A stretch of DNA of 64,000 nt from Brasenia schreberi (lineage: Eukaryota > Streptophyta > Magnoliopsida > Nymphaeales > Cabombaceae). The position numbers and the translations under genes were made by a program. The DNA is taken from the NCBI GenBank assembly GCA_036023115.1, contig JAYKKT010000086.1, positions 18,274,501-18,338,500 on the forward strand, read 5' to 3'. Shown piece by piece: positions 22,178 through 33,394 of the stretch; positions within the stretch are counted from its first letter, which is position 1, and each line of letters opens with the position of its first letter. The notes under the pieces are model-generated. The model did no database searches, had not been told where the DNA came from, and was given only the letters and a program-made list of their open reading frames with translations.

Positions 22178-22372
22178 AATAGTAGAGTGTACAGTTGCTG
22201 CAACTAGGCTCATTAGGTCTATCATACATAGAGTAGCAGTACTCGGAGACTGTTGCTGCAACTACGCTCTAGACTCATTAGGTCAATTATACATACAGTA
22301 GCAGTACTCAGTAGAGTGTACAGTTTCTTCAACTAGGCTCATTAGGCCTATTGTACAGTAGCAGTACTCCAG
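22178..22372. repeat. Tandem repeat, about 65-bp unit, three copies
   Basis: Units share CAACTAGGCTCATTAGG followed by an ATAC/TGTAC stretch and AGTAGCAGTACTC. Copies are imperfect, and the middle one carries a small insertion (GCTCTAGACTCATTAGG). Confidence 0.75.
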
Positions 22373-23493
22373 CAGTGTACTAGCTGTTTATACTTTATAT
22401 TATACAAGCAAGGTCCTGGTCATCATATAGAAAAGTAAAAATTTCCAAAATATAGCTTAATATATTAAAAAGTAAAGATTTTAAAATATTTTCTTTAACT
22501 AAATAAAATGGGTTTGTATCGTACCATATCGTATGATAATGTACGATTATCGTGTATCAGTCTCTCTTCCTATATGGGACCCGATATGATTTTTACAACA
22601 TTGATTCGTCATGGTATGGTGTGAGATAAATTTTCATTGACATGTAAAGAAAACATAAACACCGAAAAAAAGTGGTTGTTGCTAACATAGTAAAGTTTTC
22701 ATACTTGTCTCATCTAATGAACCCATGTCATGGTGATATAGGCTGACACATTTTGTAAAGCTTCCTCTTCTAAAGTGCTTTTGTCCTCTATGGTTTCAGA
22801 TTAATATGAGTTGGCAACCTTTACATGCAAGATGAGGAAAAAGAAAAGAACCATCAGTGGCTAATGATGGAGATAAATTTAAGACAAATGCTGATGACCA
22901 TTTATTATTCTCCTCAAGGAATGTTGTTAGTGTTTTGCACGGTTGGGAATCCCACGATTTGTTCTCCAATTCAACAGAACTGGTTGCATGTAAGACACAA
23001 AATCACAGCTTAGGATTTGTGTGTTTGCTTGATTGAAAAGATTGTACTCAAACAAATAGCTCCATGACCGCCACCACCATAAAATGTGTACATGTGAAAA
23101 GTCTTTCGGATAGCATCCTATGTAGGTGACATAGTGAGTACTGTCTATATTGATGGTGGACTGGGTGGAAGGTTAAGATGCCCAATCTACATGCTGTTTC
23201 AAGTATAAGGCATATCGTAATTTGACTGCTGATACAAGAGTGTTGGAATGAACTTTAAAACCTGTGTGCTTTCTTGAAGCTAAAAGTCGATATGACCAAA
23301 GATTGAGCACAATGGCAACTAAGAAGATATGCAATGCAAAGCAACCCAGTGTAGGACGAAGCTTGGATTTTGTTTTAATTTGTTGGAGGCATGAGAGTAA
23401 CACTAGCTATAGTCTAAGTCACACATACAACTCTAGGAGGTGGAGTGTCGGCCTTGACACTGGTGTGACACCGACAGGGTGTCGTGTAATTAC

Positions 23494-24367
23494 CAGTGTT
23501 ATCTGTATCGTACCACGATACGATACACTACCCCATATCGTAAAACGGTGAATATCACACTGTATCGTGCGATACGGAGTGTATCGCCCGTATCATACGC
23601 CTCAAATTTTTTAATTTTTTTTCAATTTTTTTTTTTAAAAAGTTAAATTTTTTTTTTTTGAAGGTTTCTGGCCTCTCTTCATTTCTCTTTATGGTATCCT
23701 TTGATATGCTTGTTTGAGATTGCAAAATGTGTATGTAACATGTAAATTTTGTTAGAGAGAAGCTTAACTAACCAAAATGCCAAATACACGATATGCCCGT
23801 ATATGAAGAAATATTCATCATATAATGCATGTACCAACCAAATTTATGTATCAAATATGAATAATCACCTATTTGTTGACAATATTCAAACTGTTGCCAA
23901 CTAGGTTTGCTGAAAAAAGCTTAACTAACCAAATACAAATTCTTTAATCTCAGTCCACATTCATCGTGACCTGAATCGAGCTCGCTATTGCATTAGAATG
24001 CTGAACCCAAGTAGCTTATATATATATATATATATAAAGATCATTTCTGATATTTTGGCTTATTTTCAATTATTGTTTCTTGAATAGTATACATGTAATT
24101 TTAAAATTTGTAAATTTTTTGAAAGATAATATTATTATATTAATGTCTACATTTCTACACTATAAACTCTTAGGAATTCATGAAGATGTTTCACTAGATT
24201 TTTAAAGCAATTGAAGGATGCCTTAGAGAGAAGTGAAGAGAGGCCAAAAACCTTAAAAAAAAAATTGATATTTTTTTAAAAAAATTTTTTAAAAGAAAAA
24301 AATTGAGCTTATCGCCCGTATCGTGGAGCTCAGCGATACCCGATACGATACGCGTCAGACAACACTG
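23494..24367. mobile_element. Nested hAT-like element with long inverted ends
   Basis: The 874-bp element is flanked by a perfect 8-bp TSD, GTAATTAC, at 23486-23493 and 24368-24375. Termini are CAGTGTTATCTG and, on the complement of the right end, CAGTGTTGTCTG. Inverted similarity extends roughly 200 bp inward: AAGGTTTCTGGCCTCTCTTC near 23661 pairs with GAAGAGAGGCCAAAAACCTT near 24235. It thus forms a fold-back structure with poly-T/poly-A arms and GTATCG/CGATAC subterminal repeats. No coding sequence was seen. Confidence 0.88.
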
Positions 24368-26008
24368 GTAATTACGACACAGTCAACATGTCGAGGCTGA
24401 GAATGGGTGCAATCAACGTGTTAGAGTTCATTTTCATCCTATTTCTTTAGGTCATACGTATAAAAGGCTCGACCACTTCTTCTGTTCTTCACCCAACTTC
24501 TTCATCAATGGGTCTGCACACTCACCTTCTTCGTCAACGCATTTGCACACTCAGCTTTTGATCCCATCGGGAGAATGGAGGACACAAAGGAATGGTTGCC
24601 AGGATCAAACGTACCTTTCGAAACTTCGTACTTGTAGTCACAAAAGATGTTGTCGAAATCCTGGATCAAGACGAGATTGGTCTCACCGAAAAATGTACGA
24701 ACATCGTGAGGAGAGGGAGGAAGAGGAAGGGAAATAGGTAGAGGAAAGAGACTCCAGGATTCTTATACCTATGGCCTTCGATATCTTAAGGAGAGAGAAA
24801 GAGAGAGAAGAAGCTCGCTGAGAGAGAGAGAGCGTGGAGGGAAGGACGGTTCTCGAAGAAAAATAAGAGAGAGAGATCTTCACCTTCTCAACCCACTTTT
24901 TTTGACACAAAAGATCCATCACACCTCTATGTCTCTGTTTTTCTTTCCCTTTGGGTGCGTGGGGCGGTACTGCCCGTTCCGTTACTCCATTTGTGACAGA
25001 AAATGACCCATTGAGTGAGACCCCTCATCGTTTTCCTTCCCTTCCTCTCTTCCGTTTCCTTTTCCTTCAATTCTGAAAAGGAGCAATCCATCCTGTTTTC
25101 ATTCCAATATCTGCACTGTTTTTATCTCTAATTTCATCAGCTCTTCATAAGGAAAAGATCTCTCTCTCTCCAACTTGTGGATTGGTGATATATCCATCTT
25201 TTTTGCACACTCTTCTGTTCCTATCTTTGATCGATTACCCGCTACTAGTTTACATTTCGCCTTGTTCACCCAATGAAGAATTGGAGATTCAGATGATAGA
25301 AGCATGTCGGAAGTTTAATCCCTATTTGTTAAAGGAAACATCATGTGAATTTGGAAAAGAGACTGGACAGTCATGCATTAATTAATGTCTCATACAATAA
25401 TCATTTTAGAAACAAGCCTCTTTTCATACGTATAAAGTTAGCATCTTTTAAACCAAAAATCTCAGCATGCATTAATTAATGTCTGAAAAGTGCATCCACA
25501 TTTGTACCATAATAGGAGGACTTGATCTTTACATCTGCTTTACATTTCCTGTTCGAGAAATTGTAGGTTGAGAACTCCCAATAGGGGACTCTATATAACC
25601 CTTCACAGAGACTGAGCCGGGTCTAGGTCCGGTTGGGTACGACTCAAAAGTAGAGGTCTTGATGGTCGGACAACTGCTCCTTCATGTCCTTCGTGTCACT
25701 TCATAGGCTAATTGTAATTTAGATGATTATGTTCCTCCAAGTTCTAATAGTCCCTTAATATGAAACTCAATGATCCAATAGTCCCTTCAGTTGATAATAT
25801 TGTTGATAGTGAAGATCTATAATTTATCTGGTACATGTTCATTTCATTTATCAAACATTAAGATTCTGATTTTCTTTTGATTGATTTGTGTATTATGATG
25901 AAATTAGTAGTTGTTTACTTGTTTTGCTTTAATATAAAGTTGTGGACTTACTATTGTCGTCATATACGTATGTTAATTGAGACAGATGTCTCACTTGTTC
26001 TAGCTTGA

Positions 26009-26012
<4 letters not shown>

Positions 26013-26066
<54 letters not shown>
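26013..26066. repeat. (TA)n microsatellite
   Basis: About 27 TA dinucleotides lie within the right end of the 23414-26145 element. The homologous place in the 321-975 element has only a short TA-rich run. Confidence 0.9.
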
Positions 26067-26072
<6 letters not shown>

Positions 26073-26153
26073 TATACCTTAGCCGTATCGTTGCACCTAA
26101 TTTTTTTGAAATTTGCAGTATTCCGCACCCACACCCGTGAGACAGGCTATAGT

Positions 26154-26290
26154 CATGGTTACTCAATAGATACATGCACAGGGGATATAAGTGTGCAACA
26201 CAACTTGGTTTTGGTTTTCATTTGGTGGAGGCACAAGAGTGGCACTAGCTATAATTATGGTTACTGAATAGATACATGCACGGGGACATA
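26154..26290 (+). repeat. Paralogous copy of the 23.4-26.1 kb insertion site without the element
   Basis: Sequence flanking the 2.7-kb element (TTGTTGGAGGCATGAGAG...CACTAGCTATAGT on the left, CATGGTTACTCAATAGATAC on the right) recurs uninterrupted at about 26215-26290 as TTTGGTGGAGGCACAAGAG then GGCACTAGCTATAATTATGG and TTACTGAATAGATACATGCA. This is a diverged tandem copy of the target region lacking the insertion. Confidence 0.7.
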
Positions 26291-28904
26291 TTACACAATT
26301 GCTCAGATTATGTGTGAACTATTAAACTTATGGAATAGATTGGTCTGCATGTGAAAGTCATTGCTTTGATTCTAGGTTGTCTAAGTGGGGTGCTGAACCC
26401 TCGTCAGTCACTCCAACTTTGGAAGTTGATGCATCTCCCCTGTCCGATGGTATTAACTATTTTAAATAATTTAAAACTAACAAATTCTAACCTAGAGACG
26501 GTAGATAAAGCTCTTCAAGCCCAAGTGCTCCTGGATATTGAAGAGTTAAGGTTGTAAATGCAGTAACTATTGGAAGAAAAGAGACCAAGAAATACAAAAT
26601 CATCATCTCAGTTCGGAGATTGAAGACTTTTTGTTGTAGATGGAAGAGGTGAGTCCCCAGGTGATGATGAGCCAACTTAAAGGAGAAAAGAACCCAATAT
26701 CAAAACTGAAATCCCAAATTTTGAAGGAAGGCTTATTCCGGAGGCTTCATTGTCTGGCTGCAAATAGTTGATCGAGTTTTTGAATACAAAAAGCATCCCA
26801 CATTTTCGTGCAGCCTATAAGGAAAAACACACAACATTTTCAAACAAGTTTCACACATAACTTTCACAATACTTGCCAAGGAATTAGACATGCATACCTT
26901 TCTGAGAGTTATGACTTAAGACCTTCCTCACTTATAAATGCTTGGTTCTTTCTCACTCTAACAAAAAGTACGGCAAACACTGTACTTCTAACTGCAAGTA
27001 AGCATGCTACGTGAAGAGGGCCCCCACTACTTTACAACAATTTTCACATCTATGCAATTCTGAGCTTTCTCGAAATGTGCTTTTTCAATTGCCTATTCAA
27101 AATGGCATATCAAACCCTAATTTGAAAGCATACTAGAAGGGAAAGCATGCCATACTTTTCTAGTTGTGATAGAAGTGTTAAGGACGTGCTAAAAATTCTA
27201 GTTGCTAAAGTGCCTTTAATTTTCTAACTGATTAGAAGCAAAAGCACGTAGCCCTAACCCTGACTTGCTAATCACCACTATGTTATCTACAAAAAGGTAA
27301 AAAATTGTTGCCTTAAATATTAATACATGAAGACTGAAGAGTAAAAGAAGGAAAACATAAGATTAGGACATGGGTGAAAAAAAAGAGTTGAAGAAACGGT
27401 TTCCTCCTAAAATGTAGCACCATGGTAGTTTCCTTAAGCTCTGTTGTCTGAAACGGGAAGATTAGTATAAAAGAATACACTAGAGAATTTGAGAAGTTGA
27501 TGATATAGTGTGGTAAGAATAAGCCTGAAGAAGAAACGATTGTTCATTGCATAGTGGTTAAATAAAAGTATCGCTGGCTGTGTTGAAGTACAATATTATT
27601 TGTCTTTTATTAATGTTTGCAAGTTAGTTCATAAGATTGAAAGACAACTGAAAGCACAAAAAACATATCCTCCTAAGCCTCTAAGTCAAGTTGCTTGTTC
27701 TTTCAACAAGACTGCAATTCCTTCCAGCTCCAAAACTGGGTCTTCTTTAATGCCTGCTCCATGAAAGCCACAATCTACAAGCTGAAGGCATTTACCTAAG
27801 ACAATTGCTTCATCTTCAAGCCTTGGATGGAAGTGCTTCAAATGCCAAGGATTCGGTCACATGTGTTCCTAATGCCCTAATTGGAGGGCTGTTTATCTTG
27901 TTGAGATAGAAGAGATGCAGGAAGAAGTAAGAAGAGAAGACAATACTTTTGAGCCAGAGAATGAGCAACATGAAACCATAGAGCAACCAGATGAAGGAGA
28001 TTTACTCGTGATCAGAAGATCTCTCAACGCCAATTTTGCGCCTAATGATGACATACAATGAGAGAATCTTTGAGACCACATGCACCGTGTTCAATAAGGC
28101 ATGCTTTCTGATTATTGATATTTGATAGTGATAGTTTTACAATGTAGTATCTACTATTATGGTGAATGAATTGAGGTTGGACACCATGGGGCATTCTCAA
28201 CCCTACAAGTTGTAGTGGCTGAACAAAGGAAATGACTTTGAAGGTATACAAATGTTTCGTTTTCTATTGGCAAGTATTAGAAGGATAAAGTATGGTTTGA
28301 TTTCTTTGATATGGACATATTTCAGTTGCTTTTGAGGAGGCCATGGCAGTTTAATAGGAAATTAGTTCATGATGACTTCAAGAATACCTACTTCTTTTGT
28401 AAAAGATGGCTTGAACATGAACACACGCTCCATCTCTAAACCCCAAACACAGGGATAGGGATGCTAGTGAGGACAACCTAAACATGAACGCAACCTAGAT
28501 GAGAAATTTTGTATATGAACTCAAAAAAATGTTGATGTTGTTCATTCTTGAGAGTGAAGACAGTAAAGAGAAAACCAAACACCCTTTAACCCAACCACTT
28601 TTGACCAAATTCAGCCAAGTGTTTCAAGAAGAAATATCCCCCGGATTGCCTCCTCTTAGGAGCATTTAACACCATATTGACTTGATTCCAGGTTCTTCAC
28701 TACCTAATAAAGCTGCCTATAGAAGTAACCTGGAGGAGACCGTTGGAATCCAAAAACTAGTTAACAAATTGATCTCCGAAGGCATGGTGAGGAGTACGAG
28801 TCTTTTTGGTTTCTGAGAAGGATGGAAGCATGAGAATGCATGCATATTGTTGAGCTATCAACAAAATCACTATCAAATACATGTATCCTATTCGAAGGTC
28901 GGAT

Positions 28905-31900
28905 GACATGAGATTGGATATTGTGCACATGTACGCTTACCTTTGCGAGCTGCAATAGGAATCTCAAGGTCACTGTCCATTTGCACTTGAGGATCTGATT
29001 CAGGGGAAATCTCTTTAACACATGGTTCTTCGGGAGAGTAAACAATATTTCGCTGTCCTTTCTTGTATGTCAGAATCTCTTTCGACGGTTGTGTGGTCTC
29101 ACTCGGAGGATCAACTATCTCATGATACTCCCCCTCACTAGGAACTAGTGAAAGGACGCAGGAAGGAGGGTGAGGAGAGTCCATGGTAGTAGAATAATAA
29201 GGAAAAGTTCAAAGAAAGTGATATCCATGAAAAAATAGAGTTTTTTAAGCAAAGGATCATAGCATTTGTATCCCTTGCTAGAGGTCGAATAGCCAAGAAA
29301 AATACACTTATTGGACTTTGCATCTAGTTTATCATGGTGGGAAAGAGGGAGATGGACGAAACAGGTACACCCAAAGATACGAGGAATGATGTGAAATGGT
29401 TTGGATGTTTTAGTAAGATGATGAATAGGGCTCTCCCCCTGAATGGTATTACTGGGCATTTGATTTATAAGATAAACAACAGTAAGGACAACATCGCCCC
29501 AATAGGATTTGGGAACATGACTTTGAATAAGAAGTGTGCGGGCGACTTCCAGAATATGACGATTCTTTCGTTCAGCAAGGCCATTCTGCTGAGGTGTATA
29601 AGGATAGGTAGTCTGATGAGCAATTCCCTGTGTGTGTAAATAAGTGGCCAACTCAGTCCCAATGTACTCTCCCACATTATCTGACCGAAGATTCTTAATC
29701 GATGTACAGATAAATTTATGCACAATGGGAAAAATAGAGGCAACTTCAGACTTTGTTTTCATTAAATAAACAATGGTAAGACGAGTACAATCATCAATGA
29801 ATGAGACAAAATATTTATGACCAAACAAAGAGGTGACTGGACTAGGACCCCATATATCAGAATGAATAAGTTCAAAAGGGGTAGATTGTCGAGAATCACT
29901 TAAATGTTAAGATGTCCTTTGGTGTTTCCCAAGTTCACAGACTTCACATTCAAACTGAGATTTATTGGACTGAACTCTAATTTGAGGAATAACATAAGGA
30001 ATTTTGGACACGGGTAGATGACCAAGACGATAATGCCAAAGACGAAGATCTGTAGCGGTAGGTGATGGTGCGGAAACACGGTAAGAGGTGGAAGGCGGAG
30101 AATAGTCGTCAAGAATATATAAGCCATTCTGCAGTTTATCATGTTCAAAGGTTTTCCCCGTCTTCAGATCCTGAAATACACAACCAGTAGGATGAAAAGT
30201 TACACAACAATCCAAGGCACGGGTGATAGAGCTGACAGAAAGAAGATTGATCGGAAAACTTGGAACATGATATACTGAGGGTAAAGCAGAAATACAGGTA
30301 GATACACTGCTCTGTCCAATCATATAAGTAAAAGAGCCATCTGCCAATTTAATGGGTTGGTGAGCTTGAAGAGTCTTGTAGTCTGAAAAATATGTGAAAT
30401 CCCCTACCATATGATCTGTAGCCCTGGAATCAATAATCCATGTTTTAGAATGAGAGGTAGAGGAGTAGTTACCCTCTACTATATGTGTAGCTTGAGCCAC
30501 TGTAGCTTTGGTGGAAGAAGTAGAGGATTGTTCAGAGAATTTCTGTTCTAGACCTTCTAGTCTTTTTATAAGCTCCTGAATGCCATCAGTGGTGGGAGTT
30601 GAACTCTCTGCAGAATGGATTGACATATTGCGACTGCGATAGTAATCTGGTTTGCCATGTAATTCCCAACAATGATCTCTGGTATGATGCGATTTGCCAC
30701 AATGGGAGCAAACAAGTTTTTCCCGATCGTCGGAAGTAAAGCGACCATGACCACGGCCACGACTCGGGTATCCCCCTCTACCACGAGAATGAGAAGTGTC
30801 ACCTCTGACGTGAAGAGCATGCTGATATGTACTAATAGCATGTTTTTTCTCAAGATTTTGGCGATCTTCTTCTCGAATTAATAAGGAGTAAATAGTGCCC
30901 AAAGGAGGAAGCTCTTCTCTGCCCAAGATATTCACTTTTACGGATTCAAATTTTGGATTGACACCCCATAGTAAATCCCAAAGACCTCGTAGATCTGCAT
31001 AATAGTCACTGATAGACCGATTGGCTTGGATGCACTTTCGGATTCTCTCCTGAATCTCATATTCTTTTGCAACATTCTTCTTCCTGGAATAAGCCTCTGC
31101 TACTGCACACCAAATCTCATGAGCGGATTCTAAAAACATAAAAGTTTTAGCAACTGATAGAAGCATTGACTGGAGCAACCACGAGGAGATTAATGCATCT
31201 TCACGTTTTCAGGTTGAATAAAGACTGTCATGAGGTTCGGGAATGGAAGAGTGACCCATTAAATGTGCCCATCTCCCCCTTGCTACAATGGCAAGTTCCA
31301 CAGAGCGGGCCCATTCCATGTAATTACGACCATCGAATTTAGTCGTGGTAATCTGAAGACTTTCTGATTTTTCAAACAACCCAGAAGATTGATCGCCCGT
31401 AGGAAAGGGACTGTCAATGGCTTTACCTTTGCCAGCCATGGAGGATAAAAGTGAAACACAAAAAACTGAAGCAAGGCTAAGTGTGGGAATGCATGACTTG
31501 ATAGGGACAGGCAGGAGAAGAGGGGCAATGGCCCTTGGCTAGTTGAAAAAATAACAGAAGTTGAAAACTGCTGGAGAGACACAAGGGAAGACCTTCAATG
31601 ATGAGAAAGAATACAGCAGGCTTGTCCTGATCGTTGATGTCGGTGATCATATGCGAGCTCTTGTGGAGGCGCATGATATGGTGAGGTAATGGATTATTGG
31701 TTTCATATTTCGACTAAAATCTCCTTTTTCGGCAGTTGCTGCACGCCAACAAAGAAATAAGCCAGAAGAGGAATCTGCAGTGAATGTATGTAATCTCTGC
31801 ACCGTCTCTCTGTTGTGGTTCTCAATACAAACAGAAAAAAAAACTAGCATTGACTGATATCAAGATCGACAACCCAAAGGTTCTGAAACAGAAGACCTTG

Positions 31901-32222
31901 ATCGCCGCAATGAAGGCTGCTACTGGAGAATAAATCCTTGAGGGCAGAATAAAATAGAGAGCAGGCGCAGAAGATCACGTATCACGCCTCTCACAATTTT
32001 TAATAGTCCAAAAAAAACAGGTTGACATCTGATACCATCTTAAGAAACATATTCAATAATAAAATCAATAGTCTACTTACAAGAAAATGCAGATTGGAGG
32101 CATTCCTCCAATCTGCTCTTACGGCTCCTCTAGGGCAGCCGTCCAGCAACACCTCACGTTTAGATAAAATTAACCCTAATGACCTACTTATACCCTATCT
32201 AACTTAACTTCCTAATCTACCC
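28905..32222 (-). mobile_element. Ty1-Copia element, gag to integrase, RT lost
   Basis: On the minus strand a primer-binding site, TGGTATCAGATG (complement of 32027-32038, initiator-Met type), precedes gag. Gag starts MAGKGKAIDSPFP at 31439 and continues to 29907 after a frameshift, with RNase-like zinc knuckle CSHCGKSHHTRDHCWELHG near 30650-30710. Protease follows with WIIDSRATDHMVG (catalytic D-S-G drifted to D-S-R). The pre-integrase zinc region HYRLGHLPVS...CEVCELGKH ends at 29907. Integrase 29828-29145 has RSDNVGEY and HQTTYPYTPQQNGLAERKNR. The linker to RT ends in AARKGKRTCAQYP at about 28910, where it meets Gypsy RT. RT and RNase H are missing. The upstream LTR lies between 32039 and about 32222 (TATAAG at 32187-32192 on the minus strand). 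Confidence 0.85.
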
Positions 32223-32337
32223 CTAATAAGTATTAGCTATAACTAAAGTGACATAAGACTCAAAATTACATGCACGACTTTCTTTAACATCCTTAACAAT
32301 AGCATGCTTCCCAATGCACTCGATTTTTTCAATCCGA

Positions 32338-32651
32338 GGCTCTGATACCATGTAAGTATTCGTCAATGAACGAAGGTTGATATTGCACGAATCAAGTTTA
32401 CCAAGTCGCCAAGAGTCAAATGGCATTCAATCATGAATGTCGATCTTCAAGAATAACCAACGAGAGCGGAAGTACATACAAAACAAGTCAAAAAGCAGTG
32501 CTAGACCGCATACTTTATTCATGTCTTGAAGTGGTTTTTATAGACAACAATATGTATATGAATAATGGGAAAAACAACAAGCAAGAGGGAAGCAAGAGGT
32601 AGTGCTGGCCAAGGCCAGCACTAGCCGTTGGGGCTCCAACGACTCTGGACA
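32338..32651 (-). mobile_element. Solo-like Copia LTR with primer-binding site
   Basis: The complement of 32351-32651 starts TGTCCAGAGTCG and ends CTTACA, the TG...CA form of an LTR. It contains CTATAAAAACC as a TATA box and AATAAAG as a possible poly(A) signal. It is followed by TGGTATCAGAGCC (complement of 32338-32350), an exact initiator-Met tRNA primer-binding site. Its body is cut short near 32222 where the next Copia LTR begins. The outer end at 32651 joins Gypsy integrase sequence directly, so this marks the insertion point. Confidence 0.7.
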
Positions 32652-33394
32652 AGGCCCTGGTTATTAAGCAAAATGAAGCCTATAAGAAGCAATCAAACAA
32701 GAATCACAAGCCTGCATTCATTCAGCCTGGAGATTTGGTTTGGATTCATCTAAGAAAAGATAGTTTTCCTTCCTAAAGAAAATCCAAGCTTATGCCTAAG
32801 GTAGATGGTCCCTTCAAGGTTCTTGTGAGGGTAAATGATAATGCATATAAGGTGGAATTACCAAGTAATTATGGAGTTTTAGCTACCTTCAATGTGGCTA
32901 ATTTATCTCCTTATTTTGAAGATGATGGGCTGCTGGATTCGAGGGCATATCCTTCTCAACGAAAGGAGGATGATGTAGGAGCATGTGTGGATGTAAAATT
33001 TGATGATAATACTTTTGATGGTGGTTTAGTGATGCAACAACTCCGCTCATGTAAGGGATCACCCTTGCATGGCCGATCCCAAGCCCAGATGAAGGAGGAG
33101 AGTTGTGTTAGGCTTTCGACAACAAGTTTAAAATTTTGTTGGACTTATCTACCATGAATTCTATAAATTATAGGCATTGTGTTGGGACGTTCCCTCTTAG
33201 TAACATACTTCAGAGCCTGAATGCAGTGAAAAGTAAGCAAGGGCCTCTACATCTTCGTTTGGATATAGTTAATTAATTGCAAAGAGGATTCCCACACCAT
33301 GGATGAGTGTGGGTAAAGAAGTTAGTCTCGCTGTATTGTCGCCCGAAAGTAGTGAACAAATTAGAACGAGAGTCTATATTTTCATAATGGATGG

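Larger units (their letters stand above)
21804..22603. mobile_element. Non-autonomous hAT-like element
   Basis: The 800-bp element has a perfect 8-bp TSD, ATTCGTCA, at 21796-21803 and 22604-22611. TIRs are CAATGTTATAAATATCG on the left and CAATGTTGTAAAAATC on the complement of the right end. Subterminal CGTATCATACGATATG-type palindromes resemble those of the element immediately to the left. Inside are a LINE 3' remnant and a short tandem repeat. Confidence 0.85.
23414..26145. mobile_element. hAT-like element containing a nested TIR element
   Basis: The 2.7-kb element has a perfect 8-bp TSD, GCTATAGT, at 23406-23413 and 26146-26153. Ends are CTAAGTCACACATAC on the left and CTGTCTCACGGGTGTGGG on the complement of the right end. 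Both ends resemble those of the RRM-carrying element at 321-975: about 260 bp at 25870-26145 align with 321-545 in inverted orientation, and 23430-23480 aligns with the right end of that element. A different TIR element (23494-24367) is inserted near its left end. The interior 24376-25870 is unrecognised. It has a TATAAAAGG at about 24459 and short open frames on both strands. Confidence 0.75.
26660..33160 (+). mobile_element. Ty3-Gypsy element, degenerate, interrupted by Copia sequence
   Basis: Pieces appear in Gypsy order on the plus strand. Gag: a decayed FEGRLIPEA / VDRVFEYKKHP at about 26718-26800, then KKELKKRF and EYTREFEKLM at 27376-27520. Zinc knuckle CFKCQGFGHMCS-C near 27838-27886. 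Protease region with VVSTIMVNELRLDTMGHSQP near 28145-28210. Reverse transcriptase N-terminal part, LLTKFSQVFQEEI and KITIKYMYPIRRSDDM, near 28600-28910. The integrase C-terminus resumes at 32652 (AFIQPGDLVWIHLRKDSF, KVELPSNYGVLATFNVANLS). A purine tract at about 33091-33102 and TGTGTTAGG at 33104 may mark the 3' LTR start. The rest of RT, RNase H and the integrase core are absent. An unidentified ~570-bp insertion splits gag at 26800-27370. Confidence 0.75.

Noticed and set aside
23264..23551. 95-codon open frame across 23.3-23.5 kb
   Set aside because: It spans the boundary of two nested transposon ends and has no domain.
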